Positions 43,331 to 51,393 of a DNA stretch of 64,000 nucleotides are shown piece by piece. Numbering within the stretch: the first letter of the stretch is position 1; each line of letters opens with the position of its first letter. Source of the stretch: Ketobacter sp036337295 (GTDB lineage Bacteria > Pseudomonadota > Gammaproteobacteria > Pseudomonadales > Ketobacteraceae); NCBI GenBank assembly GCA_036337295.1, contig JAYZEN010000012.1, forward strand, positions 372,001 to 436,000. Direction: 5' to 3'. The notes beneath the pieces were generated by a model. That model saw nothing but the letters and a program-made list of their open reading frames with translations. It had not been told where the DNA came from and made no database searches. The position numbers were made by a program, and so were the translations under genes.

Positions 43331-44704
43331 TCAGGACCAGTTCTTCAGCAGTTTGTTGTACTGCTTGACCAATGTGGTCCAGATCTTCTTCTTGTTGTTC
43401 TCGTCCTGCTTCAGCAGTTTGTTCTGGTCCTTCTCGTCGACGAGGGCCTGCTTTTTGGCTTCGTAATCGGCGATGGCGTCGGTCAGGTCCTGGGTGGTGC
43501 TGATGACTGCGGGCTCCTGGGCCTGGGCCGAGCTGGCGAGGGAGTCCGCCAGGTCGTTATAGCTGTTGTACTGCGCCATAAAGTCGTTGTACTTGGCCTG
43601 ATAGGCGGCTTTGCCGGTAGCGTTGTACTTGTCCAGTTGCGCCTGGGCCTTCTGCAGGTAACCGGCGCTTTTCTTGGCTGCCTTCTCCTGGTCTTTCAGG
43701 GCTTTGGAATAGGTCTTGGCGGTGTCCTTAGCGATTTTCTGGGCGTCTTTCACGGCCACCTTAGCCGCTTTCTCTGCCTCTTTTTTGGCGGCGTAGGCGG
43801 CATCGCTGTCCAGTTTGGCTTGCGCAGCCTCGTTGTAGTCGGTTTCCGCGTCATTCATTTGGCTATAGGCAATTTGCAGCTCAGATTGCACCGTGGCGTT
43901 GGGGTCACCGAAGAAATTGGCAATCTGCGGGCCGGTGATGTTCAGGGCAAAGCGGGCATCGGCCCCCTGGGATTGAAACCGGTCCACGCCGCAGGGCAGG
44001 CCTTTGCAGGTGATGTCGGGATTGGAGAACTTGTAGACCTTGCCGGTCCAGTAGTCCACGTTGAATTCAGACTGGTAGGCCATGATGGTGGTGAACTGAT
44101 TATTCACCCCGTGGCCCAGGGCATAGCTCAGGGTGCCGCCAGAGCCGTCCTGCTTGCGGGAATGGCGTAATCCCATGTTGTGCCCCAACTCGTGGGCAGT
44201 CACGTAGTCTCCGCAGGAATTCACCGCCACGTGGCTGTACTGATAGTTCTTGATGTACGGCGCCGAGAAATCACCGTTGGTGTTCATGCCGCCGACCCAG
44301 GCCAGTCCGCAGCTGCCATGATTGGCATGATAGGGGCGGAACAGTACCACCATGTCCGCTTCATGCACTTCGCGTAATCCGGCAATGGAGCTGAAGGCGC
44401 CGCTGCCGTTGGTGATGTCGTTGAGAGCAGTTTCGGCGTTGTTGGTGTCGGTGTAATTCACCTGCACACTGTGCTTGATGTTGAGTTGCAGGTCGATGCC
44501 GCTGTCGCTGTATATCTGGTTGGAGGTGGCCACCAGGTGATTGAAGCGGGTCATGGGGTCGCCGGCATACAGGTCGTTGGTGCCGCTGGTATAGACGATC
44601 AGCAGATCGATGGTGGCTTCGGCATTGGCCTGCAGTGAAAAGGGAAACAAGAAGGCCAGGGTGGCCAGGGAACGGGTTACGGTTTTTGAAAATAAGTGTG
44701 TCAT
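43331..44704 (-). CDS. Secreted zincin metalloprotease (reprolysin-like) with C-terminal coiled coil
   Basis: The 457-residue protein has a signal peptide (about residues 1-27, LATLAFLFPFSLQANA). A metzincin-type catalytic domain follows (about 28-270; IDLLIVYTSGTND) with zinc site VTAHELGHNMGLRHSR (HExxHxxGxxH) and a Met-turn in TTIMAYQSEFN. The mature domain follows the signal peptide directly; no pro-domain is present. The last 190 residues are an Ala/Lys/Gln-rich coiled coil (EAEKAAKVAVKDAQKIAKDT) and end NKLLKNWS. The gene upstream encodes a pro-domain-like protein, so the two may act together. Target unknown. Confidence 0.88.
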   Translation of the reverse strand: MTHLFSKTVTRSLATLAFLFPFSLQANAEATIDLLIVYTSGTNDLYAGDPMTRFNHLVATSNQIYSDSGIDLQLNIKHSVQVNYTDTNNAETALNDITNGSGAFSSIAGLREVHEADMVVLFRPYHANHGSCGLAWVGGMNTNGDFSAPYIKNYQYSHVAVNSCGDYVTAHELGHNMGLRHSRKQDGSGGTLSYALGHGVNNQFTTIMAYQSEFNVDYWTGKVYKFSNPDITCKGLPCGVDRFQSQGADARFALNITGPQIANFFGDPNATVQSELQIAYSQMNDAETDYNEAAQAKLDSDAAYAAKKEAEKAAKVAVKDAQKIAKDTAKTYSKALKDQEKAAKKSAGYLQKAQAQLDKYNATGKAAYQAKYNDFMAQYNSYNDLADSLASSAQAQEPAVISTTQDLTDAIADYEAKKQALVDEKDQNKLLKQDENNKKKIWTTLVKQYNKLLKNWS

Positions 44705-44797
44705 GAAACATCTGCCTCGTTTGACTTTACTGAAAATCCTCCATGATTCACAAGTAATTGCGCGCATCCTTTAAAGTCATTAATCCGTGTGCGGTGA

Positions 44798-45580
44798 TCA
44801 GGTCTCCATGTGGGTGTCATCCTCTTTCTGATGTATGTGCTGCTCTGGAATTTCCAGAAAATCCTCGTGTCCCGGTCGGGTCAGCTCGTGCTCCGCCGGA
44901 TTCTTGTAGAGCCAGCCGACGCCCTCCACCGACTCCATGGAGTAACTGCCCTCCGGCGTGGTGATCATGGCAAAGGTCGATGTTTTCCCGTAGGTCATCA
45001 CCACCGGATAGTCGTCTCCATAACCGTCCAGATGGCCACTCCAGGAGTAGTCGCCGTTGCGGGTGACTTGGCTGTTTTTAACGTTGACCGTGACCTGCTT
45101 GCCATTGAGCAGTGTTAACTGCACCCGCTCGCCCTCGCCAGGGTAGGTGGTTGCAGCATCGGTGTTGACCACCTCGTATTCACGGACGTCGTCATGCAGC
45201 ATAAATGTCGGGGTACGCTGCTGCTTGGGGTCCGGTTGCCAGGGTCGGTTCACCGCTGCAGAAGCCGTGTCGCTGGTGGCGGCCGGCTCGGTCAGGTCGT
45301 TGTCTGACGCGTCGGGCTCAGCCTCAATGGCGTCCGCCATGGCCAGCGCCTGTTGTGCTGCTAACAGGGTGGGGTTCTGGCGTGCAGTGTGCGTTGGGGT
45401 TTGGGTGCTGGGCGCTGCCGATGGCTCACCGGAGGCAGGAACAGGCAGCAGATCTTCACTGCTGGCCACCGCCGAAGGCGCTGAGGGTAGGGAAAAACCG
45501 CTTTGCTGGTAGGCAATAAAGCTGCCGATCCCGGCCACCAGAAAGTATCCGGCGGTGATGAATTTGTGACTGCCAAGCAT
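44798..45580 (-). CDS. Membrane-anchored protein resembling a metalloprotease pro-domain
   Basis: This 260-residue protein has an N-terminal membrane or signal segment (about 6-24, FITAGYFLVAGIGSFIAY), a Pro/Ala/Ser-rich linker (about 30-110), and a C-terminal domain (about 120-250). That domain (RVQLTLLNGKQVTVNVKNSQ, YSWSGHLDGYGDDYPVVMTY, FAMITTPEGSYSMESV) resembles the propeptide of secreted zinc metalloproteases, which has the pattern W-x-G-x-(6-10)-V-x-x-T-x-G then T-P-x-G-x-Y-x-(L/M). In relatives this domain is fused in front of the protease. Here it is encoded alone, 93 bp upstream of the protease gene on the same strand. The domain assignment is from memory, not a search. Confidence 0.65.
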   Translation of the reverse strand: MLGSHKFITAGYFLVAGIGSFIAYQQSGFSLPSAPSAVASSEDLLPVPASGEPSAAPSTQTPTHTARQNPTLLAAQQALAMADAIEAEPDASDNDLTEPAATSDTASAAVNRPWQPDPKQQRTPTFMLHDDVREYEVVNTDAATTYPGEGERVQLTLLNGKQVTVNVKNSQVTRNGDYSWSGHLDGYGDDYPVVMTYGKTSTFAMITTPEGSYSMESVEGVGWLYKNPAEHELTRPGHEDFLEIPEQHIHQKEDDTHMET

Positions 45581-45736
45581 GATGCACTCGCACAACGTGT
45601 AGGGCTAACTCTGATGAAAAATAGACCCCAACCGTGACTGCTGCCACAAAATCAGAAAAACTGCTCAAGAAAATCTCAATGCTGCCGTGCATGAAACCTG
45701 CGGGCATAAAAAACCGAAGTCAATTTGTCTGCCCGC

Positions 45737-46147
45737 TCAATCCGGCGTGGTGACAAATCCCAGTTTCTCGATGCCTGCCCGCTGTACTGCGGCCATCACC
45801 CGGATCATATGCTCGTAGGCCACTTGTTTGTCACCCCGCAGGTGTATTTCCGGTTGTTCCTGAGCGCCGGCCGCCACCTGCAGGCGCTGCTCCAGTCCCT
45901 CGAACGACACCGTGTCGTCGTTCCAGTGAATGTTGCCGTCGGCGGTCACACTGATGGCGACGGTTTTGGGCTTCAGTTCATTGGGAGTGTTGCTGGCCTG
46001 GGGCAGATCCACCTTAACTGAGTGGGTCAGCACGGGCACAGTGATGATGAATATGATCAGCAGCACTAACATGACGTCCACCAACGGCGTCATGTTGATC
46101 TCACTCATGGCCTCTTCGTTGTCGTCCAGTCCACTGCCGAAAGCCAT
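45737..46147 (-). CDS. exbD: TonB-system energy transducer ExbD
   Basis: ExbD is a 136-residue bitopic inner-membrane protein that with ExbB uses the proton motive force to energise TonB. It has a short cytoplasmic N-terminus (EEAMSEINMTPLVDVMLVLL), one helix (about 20-42) with the essential Asp in the VDVMLVLL motif, and a periplasmic domain (LQVAAGAQEQPEIHLRGDKQ). It is 1 bp downstream of exbB and is the last gene of the tonB-exbB-exbD operon. Confidence 0.95.
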   Translation of the reverse strand: MAFGSGLDDNEEAMSEINMTPLVDVMLVLLIIFIITVPVLTHSVKVDLPQASNTPNELKPKTVAISVTADGNIHWNDDTVSFEGLEQRLQVAAGAQEQPEIHLRGDKQVAYEHMIRVMAAVQRAGIEKLGFVTTPD

Positions 46148-46148
46148 C

Positions 46149-46883
46149 TTATTTCGCCTCGCGCTTGGGCATGGCGGTCACGTTTTTGCCTTTGCCGCTG
46201 CTTTTTGCAATGGGGGAGCCGGTCAGGAAGAAGGCATGCAACTGATGGGCGAAACGGTTGAGACGGCCCAGGATCAGTTTGTTTTGCCGCTGCAGGGCGT
46301 TGTAACCCAGTACCGCGGGAATGGCCACCGCCAGGCCGAAAGCCGTCATGATCAGTGCCTCACCTACGGGGCCGGCCACTTTGTCAATGCTGGCCTGGCC
46401 GGAGACGCCGATACCCACCAGTGCGTGATAGATGCCCCACACGGTTCCGAACAGCCCTATGAAGGGGGAAGTGCTGCCCACCGAGGCCAGGATGGACAAA
46501 CCACGTTGCAATCGTTCTGCGCTTTCATCAATGGAGCCCCGCAGGCTGGTGGTCAGCCAGTCCGCCAGCGGCAGTTTGCCGTGCAGGTCTTCCTGGTGGG
46601 TGGCGTGGTGGTCCAGGGCGATCTGGCCGTCTTCCGCCAGTTTATAAAACGGGTTGGGGCCGCGGCCACGCCCCAGTATCTGCATGCCCTCTCCCAGGCT
46701 GTGGGCGTGCCAGAAGTTCTGGATCGAGCCGGCCACCCGGCGCAAGCGCAGCAACCCCAGGGAGCGCACCAGGATCACATACCAGGATAAGACTGACATC
46801 ACCAGCAGCATGATGGCGACGCATTTGATGACCGGGTCACCCTGTTCCCACAGGGCGGCAATACCGTAGGGGTTGTTTTCCAT
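46149..46883 (-). CDS. exbB: TonB-system proton channel ExbB (MotA/TolQ/ExbB family)
   Basis: This is a 244-residue inner-membrane protein with three helices (about 20-38, 130-152 and 170-190). Family motifs are ASVGSTSPFIGLFGTVWGIY and GPVGEALIMTAFGLAVAIPAVLGYN, the latter with the pore-lining Thr. It forms the ExbB5-ExbD2 motor that drives TonB-dependent uptake. The tail is basic. The gene starts 27 bp after tonB. Confidence 0.95.
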   Translation of the reverse strand: MENNPYGIAALWEQGDPVIKCVAIMLLVMSVLSWYVILVRSLGLLRLRRVAGSIQNFWHAHSLGEGMQILGRGRGPNPFYKLAEDGQIALDHHATHQEDLHGKLPLADWLTTSLRGSIDESAERLQRGLSILASVGSTSPFIGLFGTVWGIYHALVGIGVSGQASIDKVAGPVGEALIMTAFGLAVAIPAVLGYNALQRQNKLILGRLNRFAHQLHAFFLTGSPIAKSSGKGKNVTAMPKREAK

Positions 46884-46910
46884 GTTGCTTCTCCTGTTCT
46901 GTGTCTGCGG

Positions 46911-47687
46911 TCAGCCGTTCAAACTGAAGGTGACCGGTTGCAGGTAACGATAATCAATGGGCTCTCCGCCGCGGGTGGCCGGGTTGTATTTCCAGCGCCG
47001 CACGGCGTCAATGGCGGATTTGTCCAAGCGGGGATAACCGCTGGATTCTTTCACTTTTACCTCTTCCACACGGCCATTTTTCAGCACCAGCAATTCCAGG
47101 AGCACCGTGCCTTCTTCGCCGCGGCGGCGGGACAGCCGGGGATAGGCCGGCGCCGGGTTCTGGTGCTGGCGGGCGTCCACGTGGGGCGCAGTCACCGGTG
47201 CGCCTTCCTGGGAATTGGCCTTGGCCTTGGTGGGCGCCGGTGTGGGAGGCGGTGGCTCGGCTACCTGGGGCTGGGGCGCCGGTGGCGGGGGCGTAATCGC
47301 CTTTTCCGGCTGCGGTTTTGGTTTGGGCTCAGGCTTGGGTGGTTCCACCGGTTTTGGCTCGGGCTTGGGCTCGGGTTTTGGTGGCTCAACCGGTTTGGGT
47401 TCTTCAGGCGGTTCGGGTTTGGGGGGGATGGGTTCCTGTACGGCTGCCGGAGCCTGCACCACGTTGGCGGGCGGAGCCTGAATCAGCACGCCGCTGATGG
47501 TGGGCAACTCGTCCGGTAGGGGCTCCTGTTTCTGCCACAGCGCGGCCGCGCCCAAAGCGGCCCCATGGGCCAGCAGGACGACGGTGAATAACAGGCTGTT
47601 GCTCCATGGATTTTCCAACAGATTACCCAACTTCGGCAGACGATGACAATGAGGCTGGAGTGGAATGTGCTTTCCTGTAGACCACAC
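46911..47687 (-). CDS. tonB: TonB energy-transducing protein
   Basis: TonB spans the periplasm and couples ExbBD to outer-membrane siderophore or vitamin receptors. The 258-residue protein has a membrane helix (about 32-50, SLLFTVVLLAHGAALGAAALW). A Pro-Glu/Pro-Lys spacer follows (about 75-160; repeats of PKPEPKPEPKPVEP) and then a C-terminal domain (about 180-258) with YPRLSRRRGEEGTVLLELLV and AVRRWKYNPATRGG. The start codon is a weak call: GTG at 47687 has a ribosome-binding site too close, and a later TTG is possible. A Fur-like box lies upstream. Confidence 0.92.
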   Translation of the reverse strand: MWSTGKHIPLQPHCHRLPKLGNLLENPWSNSLLFTVVLLAHGAALGAAALWQKQEPLPDELPTISGVLIQAPPANVVQAPAAVQEPIPPKPEPPEEPKPVEPPKPEPKPEPKPVEPPKPEPKPKPQPEKAITPPPPAPQPQVAEPPPPTPAPTKAKANSQEGAPVTAPHVDARQHQNPAPAYPRLSRRRGEEGTVLLELLVLKNGRVEEVKVKESSGYPRLDKSAIDAVRRWKYNPATRGGEPIDYRYLQPVTFSLNG

Positions 47688-47722
47688 CTCAGTAATCCGA
47701 ACAGCGTACCAGATTTTAATCT

Positions 47723-47742
47723 AAATGAGAATTGTTTCTATT
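47723..47742 (-). promoter_or_regulatory. Fur-like box before tonB-exbB-exbD
   Basis: AAATGAGAATTGTTTCTATT resembles marine gammaproteobacterial Fur sites (AAATGAGAAT-n-ATTCTCATT); the right half is weaker. It lies 36 bases before the tonB start and just before the stop of the next gene. Iron-repressed expression is predicted. Confidence 0.6.
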
Positions 47743-47749
47743 GGGGCCG

Positions 47750-48814
47750 TTAGACATACCAGGACTGTTGGATGTCATTGGCCTCCATGGGCGTCACATC
47801 CACTTGGCGGGCCACGCCGTTTTTGTCCTGGATCTCCACGGTGACGCTGGGGCTGTTCTTGCCCTGGCTGAACCGGGTGGCGATGCGGGCGGCGGTGAGC
47901 AGGTCTGCTTCCGTGGGGGCACCGTCCACCAGGCTCAAGGGGCCGCCGTGGCTGACGCACTTGATGGAGTGGAACTGCTTGCGATATCCCATCAGAAAGT
48001 TGTTTTCCCCTTCTTCCCGGCTGATGATCACCTTGTAGTGCTGGGCCGGGCGGATATGGCGGCCCACCTTCAACAGCATGATGTCGTCCAGCTCATAATC
48101 CTTGCGGCCGCGGGCGGTCCACAGGTCCGCCAGTTTGCGGGAATAGGATTCGTCGGTAAGGAAGCAGCAGCCGCCGCTGGGCTGGGCAAAGTCCTCCAGG
48201 CCGAACTCTTTGGCCAGGGCGATCTGGGGCTTGCGGTTGCGACCGTTGAAGTTGTACAGCTCGTCGCGGTTCACCCAGCCTTCCCGTTCCGGCAGGGTGG
48301 GGGGTAACAACTTCGCACACAGGGGTCGCAGCAGGCGGTCGTCCGCGCCGGATTCCCGGGCAATCAGGGGCATGGTGTCCTTGCGCTGGGATTTGGGGCG
48401 CTGGCCGATGACTTCGCCGGTGATGATGAAATCAAAACCCTTGTCCGTTGCCATTTCCCGCGCCTTGTTGAGCATGGCGTTGGCTTTGTCCACCATGAAA
48501 ATCTTGCAGTCCAGGCACGGGTTCAGGTTGGCGCCGTAACCGTGCTGGGGATTCAATACAATCCGCTTGTACTCTTCCGAGATGTCCACAATATTCATGC
48601 GGATGCCCAGCTGCTCAGCTACCCACAGGGCATTGTTGCGCTTCTGTTTGTCCTTATCCTTCTTGCGGATGGCGTGGGTGTGGCCCTCCACACAGAAACC
48701 GGTGTAGAAGTTGACGCCTTCCACATGAATACCCTGTTTTTGCACGGCTTTAACCGCCAGCATGGAGTCCAGGCCGCCGGAAATCAGAGCAATTGCCTTG
48801 CGTTGAATAGCCAT
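47750..48814 (-). CDS. PP-loop tRNA thiolase-like protein with C-terminal NFACT-R (DUF814) domain
   Basis: The 354-residue protein has an N-terminal PP-loop ATP-pyrophosphatase domain (about 1-225): IALISGGLDSMLAVKAVQKQ, then CLDCKIFMVDKANAML (a CxxC), and FAQPSGGCCFLTDESYSRKL. The C-terminus (about 235-340) shows the NFACT-R_2 (DUF814) pattern: LKVGRHIRPAQHYKVIISRE followed by EGENNF. This combination is often labelled tRNA (5-methylaminomethyl-2-thiouridylate) methyltransferase-like and is better known from anaerobic proteobacteria. It occupies the place between glnA and typA where relatives carry thiI. True substrate unknown. Confidence 0.82.
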   Translation of the reverse strand: MAIQRKAIALISGGLDSMLAVKAVQKQGIHVEGVNFYTGFCVEGHTHAIRKKDKDKQKRNNALWVAEQLGIRMNIVDISEEYKRIVLNPQHGYGANLNPCLDCKIFMVDKANAMLNKAREMATDKGFDFIITGEVIGQRPKSQRKDTMPLIARESGADDRLLRPLCAKLLPPTLPEREGWVNRDELYNFNGRNRKPQIALAKEFGLEDFAQPSGGCCFLTDESYSRKLADLWTARGRKDYELDDIMLLKVGRHIRPAQHYKVIISREEGENNFLMGYRKQFHSIKCVSHGGPLSLVDGAPTEADLLTAARIATRFSQGKNSPSVTVEIQDKNGVARQVDVTPMEANDIQQSWYV

Positions 48815-48988
48815 AGTGATCCGCTATTTACTCGTAAAGTGACTGTATTGATTTGGGGTCGCGCATTATACAGAAAAACGCGCCGGGCGGGTGGTGATTT
48901 TGTAAAGACGCGCATCGGGGGCCCGGCCGGTGGATGGTGGAATCCAGAGAGAAAGCAGTGGCAGCAACGAAGCCAGAAGTGTACATTC

Positions 48989-49005
48989 CGCACCAAAATG
49001 ATGCC
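48989..49005 (+). promoter_or_regulatory. NtrC-like binding site 1 upstream of glnII
   Basis: CGCACCAAAATGATGCC matches 11 of 14 defined positions of TGCACCA-N3-TGGTGCA. It is centred 23 bases from the next site, about two helical turns, so NtrC dimers could bind the same face and cooperate. Confidence 0.65.
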
Positions 49006-49011
49006 AGTGCC

Positions 49012-49028
49012 TGCTCTAAATTGGTGCA
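49012..49028 (+). promoter_or_regulatory. NtrC-like binding site 2 upstream of glnII
   Basis: TGCTCTAAATTGGTGCA matches 12 of 14 defined positions, with a perfect right half TGGTGCA. It is centred about 174 bases upstream of the predicted glnII transcription start. Confidence 0.7.
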
Positions 49029-49167
49029 ATCGGTTGGTGGAGGGGTCAGGAAAGGGTCCGTATGGGCCCTGGGTAGAAAGGGGCAACTCGACGTATTCCG
49101 CGGTCTGTGGCCGGTTGGAGCCGGTTTCGGCACGCGCGGGCATTGTCTTGGGGCGTCGGAATCAGAT

Positions 49168-49183
49168 CGGCACGATAATTGTA
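49168..49183 (+). promoter_or_regulatory. Sigma-54-like promoter of glnII
   Basis: CGGCACGATAATTGTA has a strong -24 (GGCACG) and a -12 element TTGT in place of TTGC, with GG and G(T) exactly 10 bases apart. The departure at the near-invariant C weakens the call, but the two NtrC-like sites upstream support it. Transcription would start near 49194. Confidence 0.55.
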
Positions 49184-49278
49184 TTATGACCGCCATGTAA
49201 AACTTTGCCGGAGTTCAAACCGGTTTCTATAACCAAGGCGACTGCCTTGATCACGACCTCTGTTCGGAGCAATTAAAT

Positions 49279-50289
49279 ATGAAGAGTAAGTTGGAATATA
49301 TCTGGCTCGACGGTTACAAGCCGACTCAAAGCCTGCGCAGCAAAACCATGGTCCGCAAAGATTTCAGCGGCAAGCTCGAAGACTGCCCCATGTGGTCTTT
49401 CGATGGTAGCTCTACTGAGCAGGCGGAAGGTAATGCATCGGATTGTCTGTTGAAGCCGGTAATGATTATTCCTGATCCAGGCCGCATGAACTCCTATCTG
49501 GTTATGACCGAAGTTCTGAACGCGGACGGTACTCCTCACGTGACCAACGGTCGTGCCACCATTGAAGACGATGATGATGATTTCTGGTTCGGTTTCGAGC
49601 AGGAATACTTCCTGTGGGATCCCAGCACCAATATGCCCCCGGGCTTCCCTCCTGGTGGTTACCCACCTCCGCAGGGCCCTTACTATTGCTCCGTAGGCGC
49701 ACGCAATGCCTATTGCCGTGACCTGATTGAAGAGCACCTGGATCTGTGTCTGGAAGCCGGTCTGAACGTGGAAGGCATCAACGCTGAAGTGGCCGCCGGC
49801 CAGTGGGAATTCCAGATCTTCGCCAAGAGCGCAACCCGCGCCGGTGACGAAATCTGGTTGGCCCGTTACCTGCTGGAGCGTACTGCTGAGAAATACGACC
49901 TGTCTGTATCTTGGCATCCCAAGCCCCTGGGTGATACCGACTGGAACGGTTCCGGCATGCACGCCAACTTCTCCAATGGCGCAATGCGTGACTTAGGCGA
50001 TGAAGGTGTATTCACCAAAATCTGTGATCAGTTCGGCCGTCACGTTCCGGAATGTATCGCGGTTTACGGTGCGCACAACGAGCAGCGTCTGACCGGTAAG
50101 CACGAAACCCAGTCCATCGATCAGTACAGCTATGGTGTTTCTGACCGTGGTGCTTCTATCCGTATCCCCATCGGGACTGTGGAAGATGGCTGGAAAGGCC
50201 GTCTGGAAGACCGCCGTCCGGCTTCCAACGCTGATCCCTACAAGGTGGCAGCGGTGATCGTGAAAGTGACCAAAAAAGCACTGGCCTGA
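49279..50289 (+). CDS. glnII: Glutamine synthetase type II (eukaryotic-type)
   Basis: The 336-residue GSII makes glutamine as a decamer and lacks the adenylylation loop of GlnA. Motifs are LEYIWLDGYKPTQSLRSKTM, PMWSFDGSSTEQAEGNASDC, FWFGFEQEYFLWD, GINAEVAAGQWEFQIF, DWNGSGMHANFSN and SDRGASIRIPIGT. GSII is common in rhizobia, actinomycetes and eukaryotes and occurs patchily in gammaproteobacteria, where it is probably acquired. NtrC-like sites and a sigma-54-like promoter lie upstream, so it should respond to nitrogen limitation with glnA. A strong terminator follows. Confidence 0.97.
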   Translation: MKSKLEYIWLDGYKPTQSLRSKTMVRKDFSGKLEDCPMWSFDGSSTEQAEGNASDCLLKPVMIIPDPGRMNSYLVMTEVLNADGTPHVTNGRATIEDDDDDFWFGFEQEYFLWDPSTNMPPGFPPGGYPPPQGPYYCSVGARNAYCRDLIEEHLDLCLEAGLNVEGINAEVAAGQWEFQIFAKSATRAGDEIWLARYLLERTAEKYDLSVSWHPKPLGDTDWNGSGMHANFSNGAMRDLGDEGVFTKICDQFGRHVPECIAVYGAHNEQRLTGKHETQSIDQYSYGVSDRGASIRIPIGTVEDGWKGRLEDRRPASNADPYKVAAVIVKVTKKALA

Positions 50290-50332
50290 TCCGATATCAC
50301 ATCCTCTGACGGATTTTAACCGGTCCGTTTAG

Positions 50333-50363
50333 CCGGGGGCGGGACACCGCCTCCGGTTTTTTT
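50333..50363 (+). terminator. Rho-independent terminator after glnII
   Basis: A 10-bp stem (CCGGGGGCGG, loop GACA, CCGCCTCCGG, with one G-T pair) is followed by seven T. It lies 44 bases after the glnII stop. Confidence 0.92.
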
Positions 50364-50403
50364 GTGCCTGAATGTCTGTATTGATGAATGTCGCGTGGGG
50401 TTG

Positions 50404-51393
50404 TCAGCGCCGCTGGCCCAGCAGATCAGCGGCCCAGTTTTCCTGCAGCACCCGAATCACGTCAACCATGGTCTCCGGCCGTTGGTTGGGGTCTTTGTGC
50501 AAGCATTGCAAAGCCAGGCGTTCCAGCAGGCGCGGCACCGGATATTTGCTGACGGTGGAGGGCTTGGCGGGCTGATGGTGTTCCACCGCCTCCAATACTT
50601 CGTAGCTGTGGGTGCCGGTAAACGGGGTGCGCCCGGTGAGCAGTTCATAGAGGACTGAGCCCAGGCTGTAGATGTCGGTGCTGTAGCTGATGTCGGGGTC
50701 GCGCCGGATCTGTTCCGGGGACATGTAGCAGAGGGTACCCTGCAGGTTGCCCAAGCCGGTCATGGACTTGTTCTCTTTATTGATGCGGGAATTGAGCGGC
50801 TTCGGGCTGGATTCGTCCAGCTCCTCGTCAGAAGTGCCGTCCTTGCGCCAGACCTTGGCCATGCCCCAATCCAGCAGCAGCACTTCACCGTAGGGGCCCA
50901 CCAGAATGTTTTCCGGCTTGATGTCCCGGTGGGCCACGCCGTGGGCATGGGCATAATCCAGGGCGTGGGCAATCTGCTCGATTACCTCCACCAGCTGGGT
51001 CAGGTCGTAGCGCTCCCGGTAGTTCATGATCTCCCGCAGGGTATAGCCGTGCACCAGCTTCATGGTGAAGTAGCAGTTGCCGTCGCGGTCCCGGCCGATT
51101 TCGTAAGTGGGCACCGTGTTGGGGTGTTGCAAGAGGGCAGACACCCGGGCTTCCCGCAACAGGCGGCGCTGCTCTATGGGGTCGTTGATGAACTCAGGAC
51201 GCAGGGATTTGTAGACCACCACACGGGACAGGTGCAGGTCCTTGCAGCTGCGGATGATGGACTTGCCGCCGGTGGCCACAGTGCCGATGAACATGTAGCG
51301 GGTATTCGGGTTGAGCACTTCCGGCAGGGGCCGGTCAGTGTCTTCCAGGTATACATTGCTGTACTCCCGGGGTGGTTGCTGGAACTGAAGCAT
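50404..51393 (-). CDS. Ser/Thr protein kinase (Hanks type), cytoplasmic
   Basis: The 329-residue kinase has a full Hanks core: Gly-loop region IGTVATGGKSII (degenerate), Lys in VVVYKSLRPEF, catalytic loop VAHRDIKPENILVG, metal motif DWGMAKV in place of DFG, and activation segment GTLCYMSPEQIRRDPDISYS. No membrane segment or sensor domain follows; the C-terminus ends after kinase lobe IX-XI (RPETMVDVIRVLQ). The DWG variant is seen in some bacterial kinases. No phosphatase or FHA gene is adjacent. It lies divergent to typA with 152 bp between. Substrates unknown. Confidence 0.9.
   Translation of the reverse strand: MLQFQQPPREYSNVYLEDTDRPLPEVLNPNTRYMFIGTVATGGKSIIRSCKDLHLSRVVVYKSLRPEFINDPIEQRRLLREARVSALLQHPNTVPTYEIGRDRDGNCYFTMKLVHGYTLREIMNYRERYDLTQLVEVIEQIAHALDYAHAHGVAHRDIKPENILVGPYGEVLLLDWGMAKVWRKDGTSDEELDESSPKPLNSRINKENKSMTGLGNLQGTLCYMSPEQIRRDPDISYSTDIYSLGSVLYELLTGRTPFTGTHSYEVLEAVEHHQPAKPSTVSKYPVPRLLERLALQCLHKDPNQRPETMVDVIRVLQENWAADLLGQRR

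Larger units (their letters stand above)
48815..49278. other. Regulatory intergenic region before glnII (464 bp)
   Basis: No gene is visible between the divergent PP-loop gene and glnII. The region contains two NtrC-like sites (48989 and 49012), a sigma-54-like promoter (49168) and a leader of about 85 bases. Confidence 0.6.

Noticed and set aside
49120..49140. Alternative sigma-54 site TTCGGCACGCGCGGGCATTG upstream of glnII
   Set aside because: GG and the next GC are 9 bases apart, and no TTGC follows at the right spacing.
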